Assembly (NCBI GenBank): GCA_045649645.1
Contig: JAZRQH010000124.1
Span: 1-19,629, forward strand
Origin: RGIG7300 sp045649645
GTDB taxonomy: Bacteria > Bacillota > Clostridia > Oscillospirales > CAG-272
Reading direction: 5' to 3'
DNA: 19,629 bases
Below are positions 12,801 through 19,518 of this stretch, one piece after another (the stretch's first letter is position 1; every line of letters starts with the position of its first letter). A model generated the notes under the pieces. The model saw only the letters and a list, made by a program, of their open reading frames with translations, did no database searches and was not told the origin of the DNA. The position numbers and the translations under genes were made by a program.

Positions 12801-13246
12801 AAAAAGAGCTTATAAACGAAATGAATCTCCGTATACCTGCTCTGTCTGTAAACGAGGGATATGCAAGATATGCGGTATCCTCATTTGTTACACAGCTTGA
12901 TCCTACCCTTGAGGAGATAGCGGATATCCGTACCGTAGTGTCAGAGGCTGTCACCAACGCCATCATCCACGGCTACCGTGACAAAAAGGGAGAGGTGTTT
13001 ATATCGGTAAAATACTATGACGACAGAACGGTAAAGATAACCATACGTGACCGTGGCTGCGGTATCGCGGATATTGAAAAGGCCACAGAGCCCTTCTACA
13101 CAGGTGATCCTGCCGGAGAACGGGGTGGAATGGGCTTTACCATAATGTCCTCTTTTACGGATAAAATGAAAATTAAATCTATACTCGGAAAAGGAACTAC
13201 AGTTATTCTCGAAAAACGTCTACATAAAAATGTGACGAGAGGTTAA
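12797..13246 (+). CDS. spoIIAB: Anti-sigma F factor and serine kinase SpoIIAB
   Basis: This 149-residue GHKL-type protein holds SigF inactive before asymmetric division and phosphorylates SpoIIAA. ATP-binding motifs are seen in order: N-box 'VSEAVTNAIIHGY', G1-box 'DRGCGIADIEKA' and G2-box 'GERGGMGFTIM'. Length and motif order match the family. The gene starts inside the end of spoIIAA (ATGA overlap) and ends one base before sigF, as in other Firmicutes, so the three proteins are made in fixed proportion. Confidence 0.97.
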   Translation: MKKELINEMNLRIPALSVNEGYARYAVSSFVTQLDPTLEEIADIRTVVSEAVTNAIIHGYRDKKGEVFISVKYYDDRTVKITIRDRGCGIADIEKATEPFYTGDPAGERGGMGFTIMSSFTDKMKIKSILGKGTTVILEKRLHKNVTRG

Positions 13247-13247
13247 A

Positions 13248-13955
13248 ATGCGAAATAACCAGACTCTGCTCAGGCAGATAAAGGACGGCGATGAGATAGC
13301 ACTGGAGGAACTTATAAGCGAAAATATGGGGCTGATAAAGTCGGTGGCTCTGCGCTTCCTTGGCAGAGGAGCGGAGACCGAGGATCTCTTACAGATAGGT
13401 GCTATCGGTATGATAAAGGCGGCAAGGAGCTTTGACTTTTCATACAACACCGAGTTCTCTACCTATGCGGTTCCCTTGATAATCGGGGAAATCCGCCGCT
13501 TTCTGCGAGACGACGGACAGATAAAGGTCAGCCGCAGTATAAAGCGTCAGGGCACCTGTGTCATGCGTAAAAGCGAGGAGCTGACCCGCTCTCTGGGTCG
13601 TGATCCTACCGTAGGAGAGCTTGCCCGCGAATGCGGAATGTCCCCCGAGGAGGTGACATACGTTCTTGAAGCGGTCTCCCCTGTTCATTCACTACACGAA
13701 GCGGTAGGCGGCGACAGCACCCTGACCCTTGAAAGCGTAATTTCGGACAAGGAAAATGCCATAGAGAGGCTCACCGACCGAATTGCTTTGGGAGAGGCTA
13801 TTGCCACACTTGACGATACCTCGAGAAAAATACTGCACCTACGTTATATAAAGGAGCTTTCGCAACAGCAAACGGGGGATATTCTCGGTCTTAGTCAGGT
13901 CAAGGTCTCCCGAGAGGAAAAGAAGATAATGCAGAGACTGAAAGCAGCGTTATAA
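13248..13955 (+). CDS. sigF: RNA polymerase sigma-F factor (forespore-specific)
   Basis: This 235-residue sigma factor of the SigF/SigB/SigG group directs early forespore transcription. Visible parts are region 1.2/2.1 (LLRQIKDGDEIALEELISENMGLIKSVA), region 2.2-2.4 (EDLLQIGAIGMIKAARSFD...EFSTYAVPLIIGEIRRFLRDD), region 3 (RSLGRDPTVGELARECGMSPEEV) and region 4 (LDDTSRKILHLRYIKELSQQQTGDILGLSQVKVSREEKKIM) with its helix-turn-helix. It is the last gene of spoIIA. No strong terminator follows directly, so the transcript may fade into the 289-bp gap. Confidence 0.97.
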   Translation: MRNNQTLLRQIKDGDEIALEELISENMGLIKSVALRFLGRGAETEDLLQIGAIGMIKAARSFDFSYNTEFSTYAVPLIIGEIRRFLRDDGQIKVSRSIKRQGTCVMRKSEELTRSLGRDPTVGELARECGMSPEEVTYVLEAVSPVHSLHEAVGGDSTLTLESVISDKENAIERLTDRIALGEAIATLDDTSRKILHLRYIKELSQQQTGDILGLSQVKVSREEKKIMQRLKAAL

Positions 13956-14077
13956 GGATGCAGAATTACCCGTAATTATATTAGTTTTCAAAATGTTATT
14001 ATTAGTTGCAATAAATATTAAAAGCTTAAAGATATAATAAATGAGGTTTTTCGACCATAGGAGAAAAACGCCCTAAA

Positions 14078-14112
14078 TTTTGCATTGTGAATTTTGCATT
14101 TTGCATTGTGAA
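14078..14112. repeat. TTTTGCATTGTGAA direct repeat
   Basis: TTTTGCATTGTGAA occurs at 14078-14091 and again at 14099-14112, with a shorter unit TTTTGCAT (14092-14099) between them. Related units lie at 5661-5690. They resemble short intergenic tandem repeats rather than binding sites of a known protein. Confidence 0.6.
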
Positions 14113-14129
14113 TACCCATGGTATTCGCA
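14107..14129. repeat. Inverted repeat TGTGAATACC / GGTATTCGCA
   Basis: GAATACC (14110-14116) and GGTATTC (14120-14126) are perfect arms around CAT. As RNA the stem extends to 10 bp with one G-U pair. It overlaps the end of the direct repeat and lies about 45 bp upstream of the DUF177 -35 box. There is no T run, so it is not a terminator. Confidence 0.5.
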
Positions 14130-14172
14130 GAAAGTTTACATTTGAAATTATGCATTTTTTGTCGTTTTTATC

Positions 14173-14201
14173 TTGACATATTATATCAGTTTGTATATAA
14201 T
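14173..14201 (+). promoter_or_regulatory. Sigma-A promoter of the DUF177-rpmF operon
   Basis: TTGACA (14173-14178) and TATAAT (14196-14201), both perfect consensus, are 17 bp apart. The leader to the ATG at 14245 is about 37 nt. Confidence 0.9.
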
Positions 14202-14244
14202 ATTTTGTGCCTGCGTCATCGGGCTAATATTCAGGAGATTAAGT

Positions 14245-14763
14245 ATGAGTATGCAAATCGATATGGCGCCTATCCTAGCGGGCGAAGTTAAATCAATAAG
14301 CTTTGATTTTTCCTTCGGGTTCGAGGATAAGGATATTCTGACAAACGTTGTGTTCCCCGAGCTCTTCAACGTAAAAGGAGCTGTTACAAACAACGCAGGG
14401 TATATGAAGCTCACCGCTTCTGCCACCGTGCCGTACAAGACTGTATGCGCCAGATGTATGCGTGACATCACCGGTGTCTTGCCTATTGATTTTGAAAAGA
14501 ACGTCGCTGTGATTTCCACTCTTCAAAACGAAGACACGGACGACTATCTCTTCATCGAAGACGCAAAGTTAGATCTGTACGAGCCCTTGTGTGAACAGAT
14601 CATCCTTGAGTTCCCTACCAAGCTTCTTTGTAAGGAGGACTGCAAGGGTCTGTGCCCCAAGTGCGGCAAGGATCTTAACGAAGGGGACTGCACTTGTCCC
14701 ACAAAAGAAATTGATCCGAGACTTGCGATAATTCAAAAGTACATCGATCAGTTGGAAGACTAA
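14245..14763 (+). CDS. DUF177 (YceD) family protein linked to L32 and large-subunit maturation
   Basis: This 172-residue protein belongs to the DUF177/YceD family, almost always encoded just upstream of rpmF; the bacterial and plant relatives are tied to 23S rRNA accumulation. Visible traits are the central 'VPYKTVCARCM' with a Cys pair (C68, C71). Seven more Cys cluster in 'LLCKEDCKGLCPKCGKDLNEGDCTC', forming a likely zinc-binding site, followed by the conserved end 'DPRLAIIQKYIDQL'. The ATG at 14245 is chosen because AGGAGA (14233-14238) is six bases upstream; earlier in-frame starts overlap the promoter. The gene is followed after 38 bases by rpmF in the same transcription unit. Confidence 0.92.
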   Translation: MSMQIDMAPILAGEVKSISFDFSFGFEDKDILTNVVFPELFNVKGAVTNNAGYMKLTASATVPYKTVCARCMRDITGVLPIDFEKNVAVISTLQNEDTDDYLFIEDAKLDLYEPLCEQIILEFPTKLLCKEDCKGLCPKCGKDLNEGDCTCPTKEIDPRLAIIQKYIDQLED

Positions 14764-14801
14764 GTAAACAAAATCATTTATATAACGGAGGTGTAGGTAA
14801 C

Positions 14802-14990
14802 ATGGCAGTACCGAAGAGAAAAGTATCAAAGGCAAGACGTGATAAGAGACGCTCTAACAATTCCAAGCTCACCCTTCCCGGCATGACTAAGTGCCCTAAG
14901 TGCGGTGAGTACAATCTCTCTCACAGAGTTTGTAAGGCATGCGGCACATACGCAGGCAAGGAAATCATCACCATCAAGGAAGAAGCGTAA
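14802..14990 (+). CDS. rpmF: 50S ribosomal protein L32
   Basis: This 62-residue protein has the standard L32 start AVPKRKVSKARRDKRRS. A CxxC...CxxC zinc ribbon follows (C31, C34, C44, C47), making it the zinc-dependent (C+) form. It is a structural protein of the 50S subunit. GGAGGTG lies about eight bases before the ATG. A terminator follows at 15011. Confidence 0.98.
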   Translation: MAVPKRKVSKARRDKRRSNNSKLTLPGMTKCPKCGEYNLSHRVCKACGTYAGKEIITIKEEA

Positions 14991-15010
14991 TTATTTATTA
15001 TGTTTTGAGA

Positions 15011-15037
15011 GGGCGTGCTACAGGTACGCCCTTATTT
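15011..15037 (+). terminator. Terminator after rpmF
   Basis: An 8-bp stem, GGGCGTGC (15011-15018) / GGTACGCCC side (15024-15031), with one G-T pair, is followed by TTATTTAATT. The T run is interrupted, so read-through into the DUF512 gene is possible. No clear promoter exists between this hairpin and that gene. Confidence 0.7.
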
Positions 15038-15055
15038 AATTAATTCGGAGTGACT

Positions 15056-16360
15056 ATGGTCAAAATAACTGGTGTAGAAAAGCACTCTATAGCCGAAAAG
15101 GCGGGGATTTGCGGCGGTGATTATCTTATAAAGATAAACGGCTGTGAGATAAACGACGTGCTGGACTACAGATTTTATATTACCGAAAACAAAATAACGC
15201 TCACTGTTCACCGTGAAGCTGATATTTTTGATATCGATATCAAGAAGCCTCAGTATGAGGATATAGGTCTGGAGTTTGAGTCCTTTCTTATGGACAAGCA
15301 GCACTCCTGCCGTAACAAGTGTATCTTCTGCTTTATAGATCAGCTGCCCTCGGGTATGCGTGATACCATGTACTTTAAGGACGATGACTCAAGAATGTCA
15401 TTTCTTAAAGGAAGCTATATCACCCTTACCAACCTGAGTGACGAGGATATCGAGCGCATATGCAATATGAAGATATCCCCTATCAACATCTCGGTCCATA
15501 CCACCAATCCCGAGCTAAGATGCAAAATGATGGGCAACCGCTTTGCGGGAAAGAGCCTTGAGGCATTAAAGAGATTTGCTGATGCGGGTATAGTTATGAA
15601 TACCCAGATAGTTCTCTGCAAGGGTGTAAACGACGGCGAGGAGCTGACAAGATCCATGCGTGAGCTTGAACAGTTACATCCTCAGGTACAAAGCGTATCG
15701 GTGGTTCCCTCGGGTCTGACCAAGTTCCGTGAGGGGCTGTATCCCCTTGAGCCCTTCTCTCCTGAGGAGTGCAAGGCGGTAATAGAGCAGGTCGACTCTT
15801 TTGCGGCAGAATGCCGTAAAAAGCATGATTGCAGCATATTCTATCTCGGCGACGAGTTCTATATCAAAGCAGGATTACCTCTGCCCGACTCTGATCGCTA
15901 TGACGGCTATCCCCAGATAGAAAACGGTGTCGGACTTGTAACCTCCATGAAAGACGAGTTCTACGACGAGCTTGATTTTCTTGACACATACGATATGGCA
16001 AGAACAAGACGCTTGTCTATAGCCACGGGCGAGGCAGCATATGAGTTTATCTCTTCGATTGCCCGCGAGCTTGAAAATAGACTAAGTGACACCAAAATAA
16101 ACGTATATAAAATAGAAAACAAATTCTTCGGCGAGAATATCACCGTAGCAGGTCTTATCGTAGGACAAGACCTTATGGAGCAGTTAAAGGGCAAAGACCT
16201 TGGAACAAAGCTCTTTATACCATCGGTGATGTTAAGGTACGAAAACGACCTTTTTCTCGACGACGTATCAATAGATTCTCTCTCCGAGGAGCTTGGAGTA
16301 GAGATAGAAACAGTAAACAACTCAGGCTATGAGTTTGTAGAAGCATTGTTAAAGGAGTAA
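15056..16360 (+). CDS. DUF512 protein: PDZ-like domain, radical SAM core, DUF512
   Basis: This 434-residue protein has three parts. Residues 1-60 are PDZ-like (ITGVEKHSIAEKAGICGGDYLIKINGCEI). A radical SAM core starts at C85-x3-C89-x2-C92, the 4Fe-4S cysteine motif, in 'CRNKCIFCFIDQLPSGMR', followed by 'YFKDDDSRMSFLKGSYITLTNL'. The C-terminal DUF512 part runs from about residue 220 (VSVVPSGLTKFREGLYPL) to the end. The family is widely conserved in Clostridia, where it sits next to der, as here; no reaction is established that I know of. ATG at 15056 is used, with CGGAG five bases upstream; a GTG two codons earlier overlaps that site. It ends two bases before der with AAGGAG in between. Confidence 0.93.
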   Translation: MVKITGVEKHSIAEKAGICGGDYLIKINGCEINDVLDYRFYITENKITLTVHREADIFDIDIKKPQYEDIGLEFESFLMDKQHSCRNKCIFCFIDQLPSGMRDTMYFKDDDSRMSFLKGSYITLTNLSDEDIERICNMKISPINISVHTTNPELRCKMMGNRFAGKSLEALKRFADAGIVMNTQIVLCKGVNDGEELTRSMRELEQLHPQVQSVSVVPSGLTKFREGLYPLEPFSPEECKAVIEQVDSFAAECRKKHDCSIFYLGDEFYIKAGLPLPDSDRYDGYPQIENGVGLVTSMKDEFYDELDFLDTYDMARTRRLSIATGEAAYEFISSIARELENRLSDTKINVYKIENKFFGENITVAGLIVGQDLMEQLKGKDLGTKLFIPSVMLRYENDLFLDDVSIDSLSEELGVEIETVNNSGYEFVEALLKE

Positions 16361-16362
16361 GT

Positions 16363-17697
16363 ATGGCAAAACCGATAATCGCTATAGTAGGACGACCCAA
16401 CGTTGGTAAGAGCACCCTGTTCAACAAACTGACAGGCAAGATGATCGCCATAGTTGAGGACACCCCCGGCGTTACCCGTGACAGAATATACCACGAGATC
16501 GAGTGGAACGGCCGTGAGATGCTGCTTGTTGATACAGGCGGTATCGAGCCCAAGACCGATGACATGATGCTTAAGCATATGCGCCTTCAGGCTCAGATTG
16601 CCATCGAGTCTGCCGACGTTATCATCTTTATGACCGACGTTACCACAGGTCTTACCGCAAACGACAGAGATATCTGCACAATGCTCTTAAAGAGCCGTAA
16701 GCCCCTTGTGCTTGCAGTCAACAAATGTGACCGCGTTGGTGATCTGCCCTATGAGTTCTACGAGTTCTACGAGCTTGGCGTTGAGGGTGAGCCTATTGCA
16801 CTTTCCTCCACCCACGGTTCGGGTACCGGTGACCTTCTTGACCGTGTTGTTGAGCTCTGTCCCGAGTTCGCAGAGGAAGAGGAGTTTGACGACGATGCTA
16901 TCAAGGTTGCCTTTATCGGTAAGCCTAACGCAGGTAAGAGCTCTATCATTAACCGTTTCCTCGGCGAGGACAGACTGATCGTATCCGACGTTGCAGGCAC
17001 CACCCGTGACGCTATAGATACCGAGGTTGAAAACGAACACGGTAAGTTTGTATTTATCGATACCGCAGGTATCAGACGTAACGCAAAGATCGACTCCAAG
17101 ATCGAGCATTACAGCGTGCTCCGCGCCAAGGCTGCCGTTGAGCGTGCCGACGTGTGCGTTCTTATGGTTGACGCAACTCAGGGTGTGACCGAGCAGGACG
17201 AAAGAATCGCAGGTATTGCTCACGAATCAGGAAAGCCCTCTATCATCGTTATAAACAAGTGGGACCTTGTGGAAAAGGATTCCAAAACTGTTGACAACTT
17301 CACAAAGGACGTATACGAGCATCTGTCCTATATGACCTATGCTCCCGTTATCTTCGTTTCGGCCCTTACGGGTCAGCGCACAGGCAAGCTCTTTGAGTTT
17401 ATCAAGTACGTTCACGAGCAGTCGCTTCTCAGAGTAAGTACTGGTATGCTCAACGACGTTCTCAACGACGCTACCGCCCGTGTTCAGCCTCCTTCTGATA
17501 AGGGCAGAAGACTTAAGATCTATTATATGACCCAGTCCTCAGTTGCTCCTCCTACCTTCGTTATCTTCTGTAACTCTGTAGAGCTGTTCCACTTCTCATA
17601 TCAGAGATATATCGAGAATCAGATAAGAGGCGTATTCGGATTCAAGGGCACTCCCATCAAGATAGTAATCAGACAGAAGGGAGATCAGAGCGTATGA
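16363..17697 (+). CDS. der: Ribosome assembly GTPase Der (EngA)
   Basis: This 444-residue protein has the unique tandem G-domain layout of Der, needed for 50S subunit assembly. Domain 1 has GRPNVGKS (residues 10-17), DTGGIE and NKCD. Domain 2 has GKPNAGKS, DTAGIR and NKWD. Both are joined by an acidic linker (EFAEEEEFDDDA). A C-terminal KH-like domain follows from about residue 350 (LNDVLNDATARVQPP...IKIVIRQKGD). Length is standard. It lies between the DUF512 gene and plsY, an arrangement common in Clostridia, and its stop codon overlaps the first possible plsY start (ATGA). Confidence 0.98.
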   Translation: MAKPIIAIVGRPNVGKSTLFNKLTGKMIAIVEDTPGVTRDRIYHEIEWNGREMLLVDTGGIEPKTDDMMLKHMRLQAQIAIESADVIIFMTDVTTGLTANDRDICTMLLKSRKPLVLAVNKCDRVGDLPYEFYEFYELGVEGEPIALSSTHGSGTGDLLDRVVELCPEFAEEEEFDDDAIKVAFIGKPNAGKSSIINRFLGEDRLIVSDVAGTTRDAIDTEVENEHGKFVFIDTAGIRRNAKIDSKIEHYSVLRAKAAVERADVCVLMVDATQGVTEQDERIAGIAHESGKPSIIVINKWDLVEKDSKTVDNFTKDVYEHLSYMTYAPVIFVSALTGQRTGKLFEFIKYVHEQSLLRVSTGMLNDVLNDATARVQPPSDKGRRLKIYYMTQSSVAPPTFVIFCNSVELFHFSYQRYIENQIRGVFGFKGTPIKIVIRQKGDQSV

Positions 17698-18431
17698 GTT
17701 TCGAGCAAATTCGTCTCTACGGACTCATTGGTTATATGTTCAGAATAGGCGAGGAGTATCCTATGCCTCTGTTCATCGGCGGTACCTTTATCATGATGAT
17801 AATAGGTTATCTGCTTGGAAGCCTGAATTTTGCTATCATCATTTCTAAGCTCAAATACCGTGACGACATCCGTAAATACGGCAGCGGTAACGCAGGTATG
17901 ACAAATATGATGCGTACCTACGGCACTGCGGCAGGTGTGTTTACCCTTCTGGGCGATCTTCTTAAGGGTGTAGCAGCGGTTATGATAGCTGAGCTTCTCT
18001 TTGGCGAAGCAACGGCTTATATCACGGGTATTGCGTGTATACTCGGTCACGTGTTCCCTTGCTGGTACGGCTTTAAAGGAGGTAAGGGTGTTGCGGTTAC
18101 GGCGGCAATGCTTCTTGCTCTTGAGCCCACCGTGTTCGTAGTCCTTCTTGCAACCTTTATATTGATAGTTTTAATAACAAGGTATATTTCCCTCGGTTCT
18201 ATTATGGGAGCGCTGCTCTACCCCGTAGCGTTAAGTAAGTTCTATCCCATAACACATAACGAGGTGTTTGGATTACACTACGTAATAATTATGATATGTT
18301 CGGTAATTATTGCATTATTGATAGTCTACTTACACCGCGAAAACATGAAGAGACTGCTTGCAGGCAAGGAAAACAAGTTCGCTTTCAAGAAAAAGGGGAC
18401 ACAAAACGACGAAAATATTAACAAAGATTAA
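17694..18431 (+). CDS. plsY: Acyl-phosphate:glycerol-3-phosphate acyltransferase PlsY
   Basis: PlsY makes lysophosphatidic acid from acyl-phosphate and glycerol-3-phosphate, the first acylation in membrane phospholipid synthesis. Family motifs are 'YLLGSLNFAII', 'YGSGNAGMTNMMRTYG' (glycerol-3-phosphate site), 'GHVFPCWYGFKGGKGVAV' and the cytoplasmic 'HRENMKRLLAGKENKF'. Five or more membrane helices are visible. The listed 245-residue form starts at the ATG overlapping der, with AAGGGAG about 10 bases upstream. An in-frame ATG at 17763 has GAGGAG at an ideal six bases and leaves the usual short N-terminus before YLLGS, so the true protein may be 222 residues. The C-terminal Lys/Asn-rich tail is a little longer than usual. 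Confidence 0.95.
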   Translation: MSFEQIRLYGLIGYMFRIGEEYPMPLFIGGTFIMMIIGYLLGSLNFAIIISKLKYRDDIRKYGSGNAGMTNMMRTYGTAAGVFTLLGDLLKGVAAVMIAELLFGEATAYITGIACILGHVFPCWYGFKGGKGVAVTAAMLLALEPTVFVVLLATFILIVLITRYISLGSIMGALLYPVALSKFYPITHNEVFGLHYVIIMICSVIIALLIVYLHRENMKRLLAGKENKFAFKKKGTQNDENINKD

Positions 18432-18447
18432 AAATGTCAAAAAACTA

Positions 18448-18476
18448 TTGCATTTTGTATTTCTTTGTGATATAAT
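18448..18476 (+). promoter_or_regulatory. Sigma-A promoter of rpmB
   Basis: TTGCAT (18448-18453) and TATAAT (18471-18476) are 17 bp apart, in the 91-bp gap between plsY and rpmB. I see no hairpin terminator after plsY, so read-through from the der operon is also possible. Confidence 0.82.
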
Positions 18477-18522
18477 ACATTTCACTTGAGTAAATTTGTA
18501 AAAAACCTATGGAGGTGTAGAT

Positions 18523-18711
18523 ATGGCTAAGTGTTCAGTATGCGGCAAGGGCGTTACATTCGGTCAGAACGTTTCCCACTCTAATCGTAAGACCAACAGA
18601 ATGTGGAAGCCCAACATCAGAAAAGTTAAGGCTAATGTTAACGGCACAGTTAAGACTGTTGCAGTTTGCTCCCGTTGCCTTCGTTCCGGCAAGGTAAACA
18701 GAGCCGTTTAA
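18523..18711 (+). CDS. rpmB: 50S ribosomal protein L28
   Basis: This 62-residue protein has the L28 pattern AKCSVCGKGVTFGQNVSHSNRKTNR followed by W-KPNIRKVKA and VCSRCLRSGKV. Cys 4, 7, 49 and 52 form a zinc-binding set, so this is the zinc-dependent (C+) paralogue. It belongs to the 50S subunit. GGAGGTG (18511-18517) precedes the ATG. It is transcribed alone. Confidence 0.98.
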   Translation: MAKCSVCGKGVTFGQNVSHSNRKTNRMWKPNIRKVKANVNGTVKTVAVCSRCLRSGKVNRAV

Positions 18712-18738
18712 TTTAACATTAATTATACGATTTGTTAG

Positions 18739-18762
18739 CGGACAGCATTTGCTGTCCGTTTT
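18739..18762 (+). terminator. Terminator after rpmB
   Basis: An 8-bp perfect stem, CGGACAGC (18739-18746) / GCTGTCCG (18751-18758), has an ATTT loop and is followed by TTTTG. The next gene starts only 25 bases later and has no visible promoter, so it may depend on partial read-through. Confidence 0.85.
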
Positions 18763-18787
18763 GCCTTTGCAGGAGTTATTTGGAATT

Positions 18788-19465
18788 ATGAAAACAATAT
18801 TTATTTCAAATCAAATACCTGATAGTATGCGCTCCATATTCAAGGATATGGGGCTTAATGTTGTTTTATTGCCGTCCGAGCCTTCCCTGCCCAAGCCTGT
18901 ATCGAGTCACGCGGATATGCTGATATTTGGTAATATCGTGCAGAAGGATTATTACGAAAGAAACAAAGAACTGTTCGAGGGATATGATATTATCCTTGCA
19001 GAGGAAAAGTTCGGAAATGAATACCCAAAGGACGTACTCTTAAACGCTTTCGCCGTCGGTGACACCCTTTTCGGGCGTTTGGAGAGTCTTTCTGCTAAAA
19101 CAAAGGAATTATACCCAAAAGCTATAAACCTTCGTCAAGGCTACGCAAAATGCTCCACATTGCTGTTCGGTAACAACGCTGTAACCGCAGACAAGGGTAT
19201 TGCAGATACTCTTATAAGATACGGTTTGAACGTGCTTGTTATCGCCCCCGGGCATATCGCTCTTCCCGGCTATGATTACGGATTTATAGGCGGAGCGAGC
19301 TTCGTTTATGAAAACAAGGTGATATTCTTCGGCAATATAGAGCAGCACCCCGATTATATCGCTATCAGGAATTTTATAAATACGGCAGGATATGAGATTT
19401 TTTATGACAGATCATCTACCCTTACCGACATCGGTGGGGCAATTGTACTTGACAAAAAGCATTGA
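18788..19465 (+). CDS. DUF6873-like protein (possible GME-fold)
   Basis: This 225-residue protein resembles a conserved clostridial family that I associate with DUF6873, thought to have a guanidino-modifying-enzyme-like (GME) fold. Telling stretches are 'INLRQGYAKCSTLLFGNNAVTADKGIADTL', 'VIAPGHIALPGYDYGFIGGASF' and 'IFFGNIEQHPDY'. Repeated short beta-alpha units with Asp, His and Cys would fit a pseudo-symmetric propeller. No enzymatic activity can be named, and a catalytic role for Cys in 'AKCST' is only a suggestion. The ATG at 18788 is used, although AGGAG (18771-18775) is a rather distant 12 bases upstream; starting further upstream would place the N-terminus inside the rpmB terminator hairpin. 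Confidence 0.65.
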   Translation: MKTIFISNQIPDSMRSIFKDMGLNVVLLPSEPSLPKPVSSHADMLIFGNIVQKDYYERNKELFEGYDIILAEEKFGNEYPKDVLLNAFAVGDTLFGRLESLSAKTKELYPKAINLRQGYAKCSTLLFGNNAVTADKGIADTLIRYGLNVLVIAPGHIALPGYDYGFIGGASFVYENKVIFFGNIEQHPDYIAIRNFINTAGYEIFYDRSSTLTDIGGAIVLDKKH

Positions 19466-19481
19466 AATATGTTACTATAAA
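19449..19481 (+). promoter_or_regulatory. Possible promoter of the uroporphyrinogen-decarboxylase-family gene
   Basis: TTGACA (19449-19454) lies in the last codons of the preceding gene. Two -10 candidates follow: TACTAT (19473-19478, 18-bp spacer) and TATAAA (19476-19481, 21-bp spacer). The match is weaker than the other promoters here. Confidence 0.45.
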
Positions 19482-19518
19482 TTAGTTAAATATGATTATA
19501 TTTTGAGGAGATAAAACT

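Larger units (their letters stand above)
13956..14172. other. Intergenic region after sigF with repeats and weak hairpins, no gene
   Basis: No open frame with a ribosome binding site is visible. The stretch is AT-rich. It holds a possible extra promoter (TTGCAA 14006-14011, TATAAT 14033-14038, 21-bp spacer), a GTTTTTC/GAAAAAC inverted repeat (14046-14052, 14063-14069), direct repeats of TTTTGCATTGTGAA, and a hairpin at 14107-14129. None of the hairpins has a T run, so the sigF terminator is not evident. Confidence 0.5.

Noticed and set aside
14046..14069. GTTTTTC/GAAAAAC hairpin as the sigF terminator
   Set aside because: The 10-base loop, 7-bp stem and lack of a T run afterwards do not make an intrinsic terminator on the + strand.
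14078..14112. CRISPR array
   Set aside because: The repeated units are 7-14 bases with almost no spacers and no cas genes are near; this is a short intergenic repeat.
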